DNA of 64,000 nucleotides, taken from positions 5,973,501 through 6,037,500 of the forward strand of contig NC_070568.1 of NCBI RefSeq assembly GCF_026914185.1. The letters run 5' to 3'. The DNA comes from Puccinia triticina (Eukaryota; Basidiomycota; Pucciniomycetes; Pucciniales; Pucciniaceae). Under the pieces are notes generated by a model. It was not told the DNA's origin. It made no database searches and was given only the letters and a program-made list of their open reading frames with translations. Positions 1 to 11,554 of the stretch are shown here, piece after piece. Numbering within the stretch: position 1 is the first letter of the stretch; each line of letters opens with the position of its first letter. The position numbers and the translations under genes were made by a program.

Positions 1-739
1 TCATCATCCACCGCTCCTCTCAATCCACAACTTATATCTCAATTTCACTTGCATCATCGACTTGCCTGCGACAACCTCGTACCACGACTAGTTATTCTTG
101 GACCTTTTCTTGTCTCTTTTTTCTCATACACTTAGTGTGCCCTTAGAACTCTTGTAAACACAGCCTTACCACTGCACTTAAGGTACTTTGTGTTCTATTC
201 AAATGTTTCTTCTTGTTTCTCTCTTTTCTCATGATGTTCACCATGAGCTGACTCTAAGAAATCTACCTTAAGTCTCCCAATTCTTGCACAACTCAATTAC
301 CAACATGTTTGCCATGGAGTGGATCAAAGATCAGCCTGAGTTGAACATAAGGTCAACATATTTGAATCCTGAATGCCACATTCTCACACATTTGACATCA
401 GACAGTCTTCCCAAAGGAACATACGGTCTGACACTCTCCAGGGAGTGCCACACTTTCCCCCCTGGTGTAGTAATTTATTTTCTCCCTGGTCTCCCTTTAC
501 ATTTTTGCTTAGTCTCATTTGCCTTATTTATCTTCCATCTATGCAATACTCCGGGTTTTATTTTACCATTCTTGGAGTAAAAAACAACCACCATACCTTT
601 GGTGACTGACAAGGCACCAAGTTAGTGCCTTTTAAGGGAAATGTAATCCCTCCCAAAGCTGAAAGATTGTTCAATGTCCACGGTTGTTGCTAGATATAAC
701 CGTGTAAACGGCGTGAGCAAATCAAACTGGCCATCTGTG
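1..739. other. no gene recognised; AT-rich repeat-flanking DNA
   Basis: I see no convincing coding frame, splice pattern or family match here. The short open frames on both strands have no recognisable motif. The stretch lies just beyond the 3' end of the hAT transposase relic and may hold the decayed terminal part of that element. Confidence 0.5.
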
Positions 740-2035
740 CTAGGAGACGGACCACTTACCAGGACAGCTTAAGACATCAAGGGCCATCCATAGCAGACCC
801 CCATGAGTATTCCCTGCACGCCGTTGTTGCATGCACCATTTGAGGGGATTCACCGGCTGACTGTTGTATGTCAAAGTCAAGCCACCAGCTAGCCACATGT
901 GAATTAGATCGGTCAATGTGTTGCCTCCTTGAGCTTTGGAGGCTCCAATCAAACCAGCAAGAACCCCTTTCTGGGGCTTTATTCCAGAGATTATCATACA
1001 TTAGCTGGAGTTTGAAACAATAGAGAGTAGAAGATACATATCTCAATCACTCACCTCTGGACAAGTGATAAGTTGTTGTGATGTCAATGGCTGAGAAGTA
1101 GGTTTGTAGTGAGATTCCCACATCTCACGGGTGAGACTTATCAATTATTCAATCCATTCCGGTTGCCATTGAGCTAGTTTGAAATATTCATCTTTAAAAG
1201 ATGGATGTAAGACCATAGCAACCCGGTATAGTGGCGAGCAGTTGGTCAGCGTGTAGTATTTATTTGTTAGCTGATGTCCAGCCCAACATGCATTCCTCAA
1301 TGCAGCAGGGTATTCTTCACGCTTTTCCAAGATCGCAGCAGAGAGATGGCTAGTAATCTGGTTGATGAAGACCACAATGTTGGCAATCCAAGCGGCACCA
1401 CAAATCAAGACCTGGAGGGTAATGTTGTATTGAAGAACCTCTACAAGGTTGCGGGCTAAGCTGAGATCCTCCTGGTCAATGTGATTTTGTGGAGCAAGAC
1501 CGTGGCGTTTATCTTTTTGCCACTGAAGGCCTCATATTGAAAATAAATTAGATTATCAGGACTAATAGTTGAGGTTGTGAGTAGGAAGAAAAGACTCACA
1601 TTGCTTCCAAGAATTGCAGAATACTTTTTAATTGCTCCAGAGTTGCATTCCAATGGGTACAAATGTCACACCCAAAATTATGCGGCCTTGAACACTCAGC
1701 CTCCTGAAAGAACTCCTTGAAAAGAGCCTTTGAATTCAGAGACTTGTTTAATTTCCTGGAAACGGCTCAGAACTGATTTAAAATCATATCATTTCAGTCA
1801 GTAAGCAATCATTCACATTTCTAATCAGTTTGAGTCAGCATCTTACCTTGGCTAAGGTGTCCTTGCAAGATTTGAAGGTGTAACAATTGTCTTCCCCCTT
1901 GTTGCTTAACTCGTTTGGATCAACATCCTCCAATTTGATCTCATCCTCACTGATGAGACCAGCGGCCAAGATCTGCTCCCTCAATTCATTGTTGAACTCA
2001 CCGTCTTCATCATCTCCTGATTCACTCCTGGTAAC
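740..2035 (-). pseudogene. hAT transposase relic, C-terminal half
   Basis: The minus strand carries broken pieces of a hAT-superfamily transposase. From 2035 downward there is an acidic segment (reading GDDEDGEFNNELREQ and LEDVDPNELSNKGED), then a piece ending KKYSAILGS near 1610, then LYRVAMVLHPSFKDEYFKLA near 1200, which is the stretch before the hAT dimerisation domain, then MALDVLSCPG near 780, where the C-terminal dimerisation domain starts. Frames change between pieces, and at least some breaks are likely old introns (GT..AG patterns) mixed with stops. The matching N-terminal half lies at 4600-6160 on the same strand, and the gap holds the element at 2275-3827. Family assignment rests on recalled motif resemblance. 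No functional protein can be made. Confidence 0.78.
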
Positions 2036-2274
2036 CTAAGCATAAAATAACTATCAGCCTGAAAACAAATGAGAAGAATCCAAATGATGTGGTGCTCTAT
2101 TCCAAGCCATAAGTAGTATTTTATTATCTTCTTTTACACATTTTCATCATTACATTGCCCATCAACCCATAACCCTTCACAAATACTTCATTATTATTGC
2201 ATATTCAGATTCTACACCTCATTTCACCTATAGTCACTCATACATAGTACCCCTTTATCTTCAATGGTTCAATA

Positions 2275-3827
2275 TAGGGCTGGACCCCGGGTGATACCCA
2301 AGAGCCTCCAGCCCTACTGTGGTAATACCCGTTGGGAATACCCAGGGAGTAAAAACAGAGGTTTTGCTCCTGTGGAAATACCCGCGGATAACAGGTTGGG
2401 TAGACGGGCAGATGCGGGTATTTTTCGCGGCGGGTACCCGCTGTAAGACTCAAAAGTGGTAATGAAACCCTTTTGCTGAATGGTGAAGGGTATGATGGAG
2501 TTGCAAGCTCTGCCCTTCTGTTATCAGTCAACAAGACCCACCAAGCTCAGCTTGGCAATTTTTATTAAGTGATAGGTCTGGTCTGTTCCCGATGAAATCT
2601 GTTTGACTGGCAACATGTAAGTGTTTTAATTACTTTGTTATAAGTGTTTAATTACTTTTTTATAAGGGTTGAATTATTGTTATAAGGGTTTTAGGATTTG
2701 AGTGTGGATGAGTGTTGGGTGACTTGTGAGTTCTGGGTGAGGAACTGGGGAGCAGACCACTGAGGGTGGAGAGAGCTCCTTTTATAGACAAAATTGGAGC
2801 CCCAAAGGGGCTTGTGGGTTAGGGTTTCAGCTAATCTAGACAACAGGGTGAGGGATTTTAGCTGGTGGGAGTAGATACAAATGATTTCATAACCCCTCAG
2901 GGGCGCATGAATGTTGTCAGAATATACAACAGAACATTCTAAACATGCCAGGGGTGCATACATGATGGCAGAATATACAAAAGAACATTCTAAAGCATGC
3001 ATGAGGTGACGGTAGACTGCATGAGCTGTCATACAGGGGGAATTAGTTTATACACAAAGTCTGAGGCTGCAGAAACAGTGTAAATGATGTCATACTATGT
3101 ATATAAACGGGTGTATTTAGCTAATATGTAATGAGTGTATCCTGACAGGGAGATGTATGTTTGTATCCTGTGATATGTATAAGCGTACTACTGTGAAACT
3201 TGGGTTGAAGCAGGTGACAGCTGGGTTACTGGGGCTGGCCGTGTGATAGGTGTCCATGAGGTGTAACCTCCACACTAGAGGGGGTCCAGGGGTGCTTCCA
3301 GTGGTGACTAGGGGTGAAATTGGCCGTAGAATCCATTTCTGGGGTCCATTTGATGGTATCTTGAGGCCTAGTATGAGTAATTGTGTGGCATAGATAAAAC
3401 TTTTTATTTTTCCACTTTTCCGTCTACCACACTGCGGATATGCCCCAGAACTATAGGGTATACCCGCGGGTACCCAGTCTCTTATGCCTATTTATCGGAC
3501 TTCGGGACATTTATGCCTGAGACAACTTCCCCAGGGCTTTGGCATCAGGTGTGAGCACCCAGATGCCGATTCATGCCGCGCCTCGGGCGGCCAGATGGCG
3601 CAAAAAGTTGAGCACACCGGCCTTGCGCCTTGCAGCGGTGCAAGGCCGGTGTGCTCAACCCCTGAGATCAAATACCTGTTGGACCCTGTGAGACCACCAG
3701 AGTGTCCCAACTTCTATACCCGAGGTTACCCAACAGGTATTTTTTGAAGAGAGAACTGCCGGCCCCTGACCTGTTGGGTTGGATATCCGGGTATACCCGT
3801 GCACCCCGTCTTTGGGGTCCAGCCCTA
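2275..3827. mobile_element. non-autonomous hAT-type element with 8-bp target duplication
   Basis: The ends are inverted repeats: TAGGGCTGGACCCC at 2275 and its reverse complement ending at 3827. The flanks are a perfect 8-bp direct repeat GTTCAATA (2267-2274 and 3828-3835), the target-site duplication size of hAT elements, whose ends often start TAGGG. The 1553-bp interior has no transposase. It includes subterminal blocks rich in GGTACCCG-like motifs, a palindrome near 3610-3660, and an LTR-like repeat from 2442. It sits between the two halves of the hAT transposase relic. Confidence 0.88.
2442..3215 (+). repeat. LTR-like repeat, copy A
   Basis: This block begins TGTAAGACTCAAAAGTGG and is repeated from 6982, where it is interrupted by other insertions. 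Shared landmarks are the start, a TATA-like site in GCTCCTTTTATAGAC near 2776, and a closing stretch TCCTGTGATATGTATAAGC near 3167-3186. A TG start, an internal TATA motif and no coding content suggest a solo LTR. I could not identify a target duplication, so the class is an inference. Confidence 0.5.
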
Positions 3828-3835
3828 GTTCAATA

Positions 3836-4599
3836 GTTATAGAGGATATAAGACTTACAGAAACCCTACAGTCTTAATTAGTTACAACCCTCATTTCATT
3901 AGTAACTTACTTAAATCATTACAGTACATTCCTTTTACAGATATCTTCTCACATACTAAACCCTTTACATACATTTCTCATTATGTACTATGCCTATTTT
4001 ACACATTACATCATTGGATCTGTGCTTATCTCTTTCAGTAGTGCTCATCATTACAAGTTGTTACTATGTTCACATCACCTTCCCCATTTGTACAGTCTTT
4101 TATTCCCATCACCAGAACCCTTTCCCCATTTGTACATTCTTTCTTCCCATAGCCAGAATTCTTTGTTACTGCTCATCTTTCATCTTAACATGAGAACTAT
4201 CCTTCCCCCCTCACTTGTAGATCATGCAGAGATTATTATCCAGAAATTATAGTAGAAATTCCTCATCACCCATTGCTTATTGAAATCATTGCCCATTGCC
4301 CCTCTGAACTTCACCATTGCTATTGAACCATTTCCATTGCTTCCCCTCTTCAAACATTGCTCCAACCCTCTCATCCTCAGTAGTCATTAGTTGAAGCTCA
4401 TAGTACTAGTTCCTAAGATCAAGTAGAAATCAGCCACACCTTTTCTTCTTTTTCTTAGTGTTACTCTCACCCCCTCAGCATTATCCAGGAAGGCAGCCTC
4501 ATCAGCACCCTTGCATAGCTTACATTAGTACTAGTGTTGCTATCCATTTCCCTTCCAAGCTCTATTCCCCCCTTTGAGTAGTTCCACAACAATCACAGT
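3836..4599. other. no gene recognised
   Basis: AT- and pyrimidine-rich sequence between the hAT-type element and the N-terminal transposase relic. Short open frames around 3983-4250 show no known motif. It probably belonged to the interrupted hAT element (intron or linker sequence). Confidence 0.4.
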
Positions 4600-6160
4600 C
4601 AGAAGAAAATTTACATTTGAATCTGATTGTCTGGATCATCTAGGTCTCCATCTTTGTCTTCCTCATATTTGTGAATGTCATTGTCAGAGTCTAGGTCCTG
4701 ATCAGGCAAGGTGGCCATTTTACATTGTTTTTTGTGGCTTCCAAACGGTTGTAAGATTGCCTGAACAATCAAGTTGAGTATGTGAGCAAAACATTGGATC
4801 CACTGGCCTTCACCTTTGAACCTAGGCCATTTGAATGATTTGATTGCTTCAATCATTGTCTGGTTGTTTGAAGAATTATTGGTGACAATCCCGTGTATCT
4901 ATTCAATTTAATATTTACTGATCAGGATCAGGAGGCGAAACGTAATATAAAGAGGAATGAGTCACAATTGAAAGCATACCTTATCTTTTACCCCATATTT
5001 CTCAACAATTTGCTGGACAGTTTCAGCTAAATACAAACCGGTATGGCTTCTATGTAGCTTGACAATGGCAAGGGGCATGGCCTCCAAGTGATATCCACCA
5101 CTGATATCTTCTTCAACAAGATGTTATATGACCGTTCCTAAGATATCATAGCCGTTTGGGGACTGCCATGCATCTAGCCCCAGGTACATTGCTCCCTCGC
5201 GATACTAGAATGAGAAAAAAAATTATAAAGGTGAGGTTTAATTTACATCTATTCAAGAAAGAGGACAATCAAACTGACCTTAAATGATTTAATCAATCCC
5301 TCCTGCACAGCTGTGTATAGTCGGGCTATATTGTCTGATACGGACCTCCGTGCCAGTAGATTCTTGATGACAACCGGGTGCAAGATTTCTTGATGAGCCT
5401 GGTCACCAAGAGCTGAAAAGGGTCGGGCCTCTTTGGCGCACCATACCACACACAGCTGAGGTACCTGGAGTGCAAATTCAATTGGCAGAATGTTCAGCTT
5501 GCTGCCATTCTGGGGGGGAGAAATGAACAACTTACTTCTTGGGGATCAATGTCGCTGGTCCAAGATATCCCCATCAATGAAACTTTTTGATTATCACATG
5601 CCTCCCGTTCTCTTTTGGTACAGCTGGCTAAATGTTTTGATAGATTTGAAGGGGAAGTGTTGTATACTGGGCAATGTATCTTGCTGCCACAGCTAAAACA
5701 AAGTCAAACAAAAGATGAATTAGATGCAGGAAAGACAACAAACACTCAAAATTGAAAATGACTTACGTTTTACAAGGGTAGGTGATCATCCTCCGGCTGT
5801 TCTTGTCAAGCAAATCCAAAATTTGTGGTGATTCAAAAGCCACGTAGCAAGCACTGAGTTGACATGCCTTTTCTGGAATTTAGTTGCAAGTCAGTCGGTT
5901 TGGTTAAGTCATTCAATCAAGAGTGAACTGAAAATGACTTACTCAGCTCTTGCTCATATGACATTGGTTGATACTTTGAGGTCTGAGTGCTTTCTGGAAC
6001 ATCTGAGTTGGAGAGAACTGGTTTGCTTTTATCAGACTTGTTGTGTACTTCGACGATTGTACGGCTTTTGGTTTTTTGGAAGGATCAGTTTCTTTGGCGG
6101 GTACTGAGACAGATGATGTTGGTGATCCACTGGACCTGTGATTCTTCTTGCCATGGTGGC
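4600..6160 (-). pseudogene. hAT transposase relic, N-terminal half
   Basis: Reading the minus strand downward, a low-complexity Lys/Ser-rich N-terminus near 6150 is followed near 5200-5000 by a segment with YLGLDAWQSPNGYD and LVEEDISGGYHLEAMPLAI, the first catalytic-Asp region of hAT transposases. Near 4890-4740 come an NNSSNNQTM segment and GQWIQCFAHILNLIVQAIL, the classic hAT 'AHILNL' motif. There is an in-frame TAA in the first block, and an Asn stands where the second catalytic Asp is expected (TNN instead of TDN). A GT-type intron start follows the KYGVKD stretch near 4980. The piece is inactive. Its C-terminal half is at 740-2035. Confidence 0.85.
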
Positions 6161-6174
6161 CACCAAGGGTTGTG

Positions 6175-6600
6175 GTGAGGTATAGCGCAGCGGAAAAATT
6201 GACGCTTTTTGGCGCTAATAGCGCTTTTTAGCGCCAAAAGTGTAGCGAACCGGGTTGCTTTTGTGCCAAAAGTGTAGCGGGAATGTCTGCCTTCTGGTGG
6301 AAAATGCCAGAAATATTACAAAAACATCAATCCTCCATCATTTTATGATGTGTAGTATTGATGTTTGAATGGTGCTATGGTAGCGCAGCAAAATCGCTAC
6401 AGTAGCGTTTTTTCCGCTACTATAGCGAGAAGCGTAGCGAATTGCCGCTACTCTGCGCTAAAAAAAGCGTGCTATTTTCTTTAATTTTTTCCCCTTAAAA
6501 AATTTAGCAAATAGCGAAGCGCCAAGTCCGCTAGAAAAAGCTTAGCGAAGCAAGGCTAAAACCGCTACGCTGCCGCTTTTTGTAGCGTAGCTCTTGCACT
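6175..6600. repeat. AGCG/CGCT-rich block
   Basis: About 400 bases dominated by the tetramer AGCG and its complement CGCT, often as TAGCG...CGCTA with A/T runs between. Several local hairpins form between AGCG and CGCT stretches. A similar block lies at 14080-14510. No coding frame is credible. It may be the subterminal region of a hAT-type element, whose transposases bind short repeated motifs, but I could not define element ends. Confidence 0.55.
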
Positions 6601-6664
6601 GTTGCTAATAATATGCTTTTATCTAACTGTAAACACACATATCTGGACCCTCTCAGCTTGGCAA

Positions 6665-6840
6665 GTAGTGACAAGTACTTGGTGCGGGTACCCGCTGTTT
6701 TTTACCACCAAAAGTGGACACCGGCACCCATTGGCAGGTACTTGTCTTGCAAAACAGGTACCCGCCATTGAGTGCCGGGTACCCGCAAACAGGTACCCGC
6801 CATTGAGTGCCGGGTACCCGCAAACAGGTACCTGATGACA
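6665..6840. repeat. GGTACC-rich short tandem block
   Basis: Several copies of GGGTACCCGC and CAGGTACCCGCC are arranged partly as a direct repeat of about 38 bases (unit near 6760-6835). The core is self-complementary. Related blocks occur at about 2400-2445, 3460-3480, 9050-9165, 11460-11545 and 12408-12440. Confidence 0.6.
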
Positions 6841-7399
6841 TCTTTAATGCTCAGTCTACATATCCAAACAAACAAAAGCAGGTGTGCTTATGTGTTCCAT
6901 ATGTAGACTGAGGATAACCTTGAATGTACTACTTACAAAAGCATGTGGAAAGTTGGCAAAGGGGGCAAGCTGCAGGACCAGTGTAAGACTCAAAAGTGGT
7001 AATGAAACCCTTTTGCTGAATGGTGAAGGGGATGATGGAGGTGCAAACTCTGCCTTTCTAGCTATCAGAAAACAAGACCCACCAAGGTAAGTTTGGCAAG
7101 TTTTAATGAAGTGATAGGAGTGGTTGGCTCAAGGTGAGTTTGTTTGACTGACAAGTATAAGGCTTCAATTTCCAATGTAAGGGTTTGTAATAGTGTAAGG
7201 GTTACATGCTGGGGGAACTGTAACTGGTGAGTGATGAACTGGGGAGAAGAGAACTGGGTGGAGGAGGAGCTCCTTTTATAGACAAATGTGAGATATTTTT
7301 GTTGAGGTTACGCTTGTTGACTGAGAATATGGGAGGCGAGTAGTGGGGGTTTTTGAAAGAGGAGCTTGACTCAGGTTGGGCAAAAGTGGGTCTCTTGTT

Positions 7400-7860
7400 G
7401 TTGGGCTCTGACTCGATGATTTTATTTCATACTCGAGGAGCGGACATGTATACACAACTAGAGAGCCCCCTGCACAAGATCCAGAGGGGGCCTAACAGCA
7501 TGTAACATACAAGACAAAATAAACTAACATCTGTAATAACAAGTCAGTGACAGGGACAGGACAGGAACTGGGATAGGGGACAGGGACAGGAACTGGAACT
7601 GGACAGAGGACAGGACAGGAACAGGGAACTTTACTGGAGACTGGGAAAGAATACTTTACTGGGGACTGGGGACTGGGGACTGGATAATTTACTGGGAACT
7701 GGGTACTGGGGACTGAATAATTTACTGGGGACTGGGTACTGGGGACTGAAGACAGAATACTTTACTGGGGACTGGGCACTGGAAAATTTACTGGGGACTG
7801 GGGATGGTAGGGGAATGTGAGCGGACAGAGAGACAGATATTCTGACAATTTTAGCCCCCC
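7400..7860 (+). repeat. minisatellite module (TTTACTGGGGACTGG units)
   Basis: A block beginning near a CTCGATGATTTTA stretch, continuing through GAGAGCCCCCTGCACAAGAT, and then an irregular array of about 14-16-base units of the form TTTACTGGGGACTGG from about 7556 to 7806. The same order of landmarks recurs at 10400-10790. It is absent from copy A of the surrounding LTR-like repeat. Confidence 0.65.
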
Positions 7861-7964
7861 CCTCTGAGGGGGGCTCCTGGGTTAGGGTTCCAGCTAGACT
7901 AGAAAGGGGGTATGAGGCATTTTAGCTGGTGGCAGTAGGTCCAAATTGAAAAAATTCAGGAAAC

Positions 7965-8757
7965 TAATATTATATTGTAGTTAGATATATATTTTAATCA
8001 AATTACATATCTTGAATAAACAAAATAAAGGAAAGACTTTTACCTAAGAGCAAGCAATAAGCCACTTTCTACTGGAGTGAAAATTTGAAATAAGGAGTAA
8101 GAAAACCAGAGAAATATTCTTCATTCTTGATGAGAAGATCAAGATATCTGAAAGCAACAACACATTGTTTTTATTTCTCTTTGTTATCTTTCTCCTGTAA
8201 CCTTTGGTTCCTACTTGAGTAGAGCATACTAGAGCATTGAGCTCTTTTTTCTCCTGTTTAATTTGCTTTGCTGAAACAATGTAACAATACGGCTACGTTG
8301 TCTGTTTTAAAAACCAATGCGTGATCTCTTTTGCCTTTTGTTTATATTATAGGCATTTGCCCTGAGTTAAGCTGCTTACCAACTTGGTTACCAGTGCTTT
8401 GAGTGGAATTGGTTGAGTTATTGTTATTCTCTTGATTAACAGAGTCCAGCAGATTTGAATGATGTGTTAGCTCTCACCTGAATCAGCTCAACAGTTGTAG
8501 ACCCAGCTGCCTACCTTTGGTGCTTGCTGTAGTTGGATTTTCCGCAAGCTTAATCTTCCTGCTTGCGTGTGTGGCACCTGTTCACATCCAAGGGATGTGG
8601 TCAGTTTTTTCTGCCCTGCTGCGGCGGTTTTGGACTGTGTTACAAGGGTTGCTTTGCTCACCTATCTCCGCAGCTGATTGGGCTCCCAACCTCTTTCTCA
8701 ATTTATGAGATTGAGTTTGTTCACTTAGGTGTGTATCTTCACACATATGATGTCATA
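7965..8757 (+). repeat. LTR-like repeat of the 'CCTAAGAGCA' family, copy 1
   Basis: One of three related copies (others at about 25128-25968 and 48045-48830). All share TTACCTAAGAGCA near the start and a closing stretch CCGCAGCTGA...TCTCAATTTATGAG followed by (T)CACACA. The length is about 0.8 kb, with no open frame of note. This copy lies inside LTR-like copy B. It ends in CA as LTRs do, but boundaries and target duplication are not resolved. Confidence 0.5.
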
Positions 8758-9049
8758 ATATGTACAAATGATGCCATACCATGTCAGGGGTACATAAATG
8801 ATGTCAGAAGGCTGCAGTGGTGCCACATGAAAGTGACAGTGGGCTTAATGAAGTGCCATACAGATGCAGTGAGTGTGTAAATTAAGTCTGAGGCTGCAGA
8901 CACAGTGTAAAATGATGTCATAGTATGGAAATAAGGTCATACTTGACACTATGTAATGAATTTAGTCTGACAGGGAGATGTATGTTTGTATCCTGTGATA
9001 TGTATAAGCATAATACCGTGATCCTTGACTTGAGGCTGGTGTAGAGAAT

Positions 9050-9165
9050 GTCAACCGGTACCCGTTTGGCAGTACCCGGCACCCGCAGGTGGGTACTTCC
9101 CGCACCCGCCAGGCGGTGCCCGGTTTTTTGGAAAAAGGGGTGTGGTACCCAGGTACCACTTTCCC
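9050..9165. repeat. GGTACC-rich block
   Basis: Repeated GGTACCCG and GCACCCGC motifs, partly self-complementary, resembling the blocks at 6665-6840 and 11460-11545. It lies just upstream of the first copy of a direct repeat pair. Confidence 0.45.
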
Positions 9166-9239
9166 CCGCCGGGTTAATCAGGTGTCAGGGTGGGTCTCTG
9201 AAGTGGCCACACCCTGAATGAACGGATACTAAGTATTGT

Positions 9240-10000
9240 CTAGACTAGCGCTGACGGTGTAGAACTCCGTCCGTGCCAGGCGGCGGCAGTTGTTGGAGGG
9301 GACAAGGATTTGGGGGACTGCCCTCCGGGGATGGTCGCAGAAAGAGGGGGGGGATCAGAGAGCAATGAGGTATGGGGATGTTTGATTTACGACGGCGTTG
9401 AGCGCGCGTCGGCGGGGTTGTGAGTTGAAAAGAGGAAGAAAGAAAACCGGGAAGGTTGAGGAAAGTTTGGGGATGTAGGGATCGTAGAAGGGCGCCAGAA
9501 GGCGGAGTCAGACAGGAAGAAGATCGACAAAGCTACGCCACATGCGTGATAAGAGTCCCGCAAGTCGCCGGGATGGACAAAGCTCAGAGAATAATTGGGA
9601 TAGCGATGAATAACAATGATCAATAAAATTTTGATGTTTGATGGAAAATATGGTTCAGAGTGTTTCCCATGCCATCCCATCATCTAAGTTCGGACAGAAC
9701 TTAGACTCCGGGCGCAGCACACAGCAGGACCTTCATCATACACCCACATGTGCAACAAACACAAAAGAGAAAAGAGAAGGCGGACAAGAAAAGAAAAGAA
9801 CAAAACTCAAACAAAACCAACCCACCACATAGCCAAACCTTCCAACACGCGCAGATAAGAAACAGAATCAACAGACAAGTGTAGAAAGAAAAAAGCAAAA
9901 AAAAAAAAGAGAAGGAAAGAAAATAAGGAACAGCTGCCACACTACATAGAAGAAAAGAACCCTTGCGCGCCAATCCGCGCGCCACCGCGAATTTTGATCT
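9240..10000 (+). repeat. direct repeat pair, left copy
   Basis: Landmarks shared in the same order with 11555-12210: a TAGAACTCCG stretch, an aggregate of GGCGGCAGTTG..TGGAGGGGA, an ATGGTTCAGA stretch followed by CCCATCATCT, an inverted repeat around ACTTAGACTCCGGG, then a long A-rich tract with CAAAACCAACC and CACGCGCA. Two such copies in direct orientation about 2.3 kb apart could be the LTRs of a non-coding (TRIM/LARD-like) element. The interior has no retrotransposon frame. Confidence 0.45.
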
Positions 10001-10399
10001 TCACACCGCGTGTACCGGATAGCGCACCACAACAAGGCGCGGAATAGCAAACTGTAGACAAACTTCTATCTCTACTCAACCATCAACACGGGAGGAGGAG
10101 CCATGCCTCTTGGGTAAGAGGGGCCTAGCGGAGCAAAGTTCTTGCTGGGATCTAGAAGATCCGTGCGCCGGACAAAGGAAAAAGGGGAAACGAGGTGAGC
10201 CTATTGAGCTTGCCAAGTCGGAGACTTCCTAGTGTCCGGGAGGTAAGGTCAAGGGCCAAGGAGTGGGGAGCTTTGAGGTTGGCGGAGAGGGTAGGAAGGT
10301 TGGAGGTTCTGTATGTTGAGATTTCAGCTCAAGGTGTTGAGGCGATGGAGACAAGGGGTGGTGAAAGAGGAGCTGGTGGTGGGGGACACAGGTGTGTCA

Positions 10400-10790
10400 G
10401 GTTGTTTAAGGCTCAGACTCGATGATTTTCATTACTCATCTGAGGAGCGGACATGTAACACACAACTAGAGAGCCCCCTGCACAAGATCCAGAGGGGGCC
10501 TAACAGCATGTCACAACACAACAACAAAAACTAAACATGTAACAGGCTAGTAACAGGAACTGGAACTGGGGACAGGAACTGGGGACAGGAAACTTTACTG
10601 GGGACTGGTTAATTTACTGGGGACTGGGGAATGGGGACTGGATACTTTACTGGGGACTGGTTAATTTACTGGGGACTGGGGACTGGAGACAGAATACTTT
10701 ACTGGGAACTGGGCACTGGAAACTTTACTGGGGGATGTGAGCGGACAGAGAGACAGATATTCTAACACTGGACAGAGAAAGATAAAGAAG
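10400..10790 (+). repeat. second copy of the minisatellite module
   Basis: Same order of landmarks as 7400-7860: CTCGATGATTTTCATTACTC, GAGCGGACATGTA, GAGAGCCCCCTGCACAAGAT, then TTTACTGGGGACTGG-type units from about 10555 to 10735, then GAGCGGACAGAGAGACAGAT. It lies between the two direct repeat copies. Confidence 0.6.
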
Positions 10791-10799
10791 CAAAAAGGT

Positions 10800-11179
10800 T
10801 GGAGTTCAAGAGGTAAAGGCCCCAATCGTTGATGTCTCAACAATGTAAGCGGGCTTTGTACCAAAAAGCTCTGGGGGAAGTTCTCTCGAAAAGAGCCTCA
10901 CCTACTATATAAAGGGGGAAAGGATCTCCGCGCGCGGAATCCTTTCTTCTCCTAACTTCCAGCCCGCTGTTAAGCGGGCATAGTAATCTACACTGCACAT
11001 TGTGCTACTCAACACCACGACTTGGACTAGGTCAGTGCTTTGCCAAGTCCATTGCCGCGCCTCATTACGGTGGCGGAAGTTGTTCTGGCCGCGTAAGGGG
11101 CGGTACATGGCAAACCTCTGTGCTGTCAGAACTAACAGAGGGTTGAAATTGGGTAGCCCCCGGACCCCCGGCCCTTGGC
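10800..11179. other. no gene recognised; TATA-like site in repeat interior
   Basis: Sequence between the minisatellite module and the TCATCAAG repeats. A TATA-like motif CTATATAAAGGGGG occurs near 10903. Downstream frames (for example 10905-11285 minus) show no known motif. It could be a promoter region of the surrounding repeat, but no transcript product is evident. Confidence 0.35.
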
Positions 11180-11460
11180 CCGCTTTGAGCTGCCCTTGAT
11201 GACTGACAATACAACGGTCATCAAGGACGGTCCCTGGTGCAATCCAATGACAAGTGCGTGCTGGTCGTTGGGGGAGCACCCTCAATGACCATGAGCGACC
11301 TGTTTGATGACCGGAACAGGTTGGTCATTGCTGTTCTGGTCATTGAGAGGTCCTCCCCTCAATGACCGAACTGTTCCAGTCATCAAGGGGAGAACCTCTT
11401 GATGACGCGTCCATTCCGGTCATCAAGGACACCTCTTGGTGACCTTTTTGATGAAAAAAA
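11180..11460. repeat. alternating TCATCAAG/TTGATGAC inverted units
   Basis: Irregular units of about 30 bases built from GGTCATCAAGG and its complement, with CCTCTCAATGACC variants, alternating in orientation so that neighbours can form hairpins. The same unit type fills the interior of the element at 29273-30718. Confidence 0.6.
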
Positions 11461-11554
11461 GCTGGCGGGTACCGCTGGTACCCGCCTAAAAGACCCGTGG
11501 TACCCGCCAGGTGGTGCCGGATGCGGTGCCGGGTGCCTGTTTTTGGCAAAAACT

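Larger units (their letters stand above)
6982..9030 (+). repeat. LTR-like repeat, copy B, interrupted
   Basis: This copy starts like copy A (TGTAAGACTCAAAAGTGG) and ends in the same GTGATATGTATAAGC stretch near 9000. It is longer because it contains a minisatellite module (about 7400-7860) and a second LTR-like repeat (about 7965-8757). A TATA-like site occurs in GAGCTCCTTTTATAGAC near 7270. There is no coding content. The comparison with copy A shows what has been inserted. Confidence 0.5.

Noticed and set aside
9387..9985. Phe/Leu/Cys-rich minus-strand frames near 9.4-10.0 kb
   Set aside because: They come from an A-rich tract in a repeat (poly-Lys codons read in reverse) that recurs at 11.9-12.2 kb.
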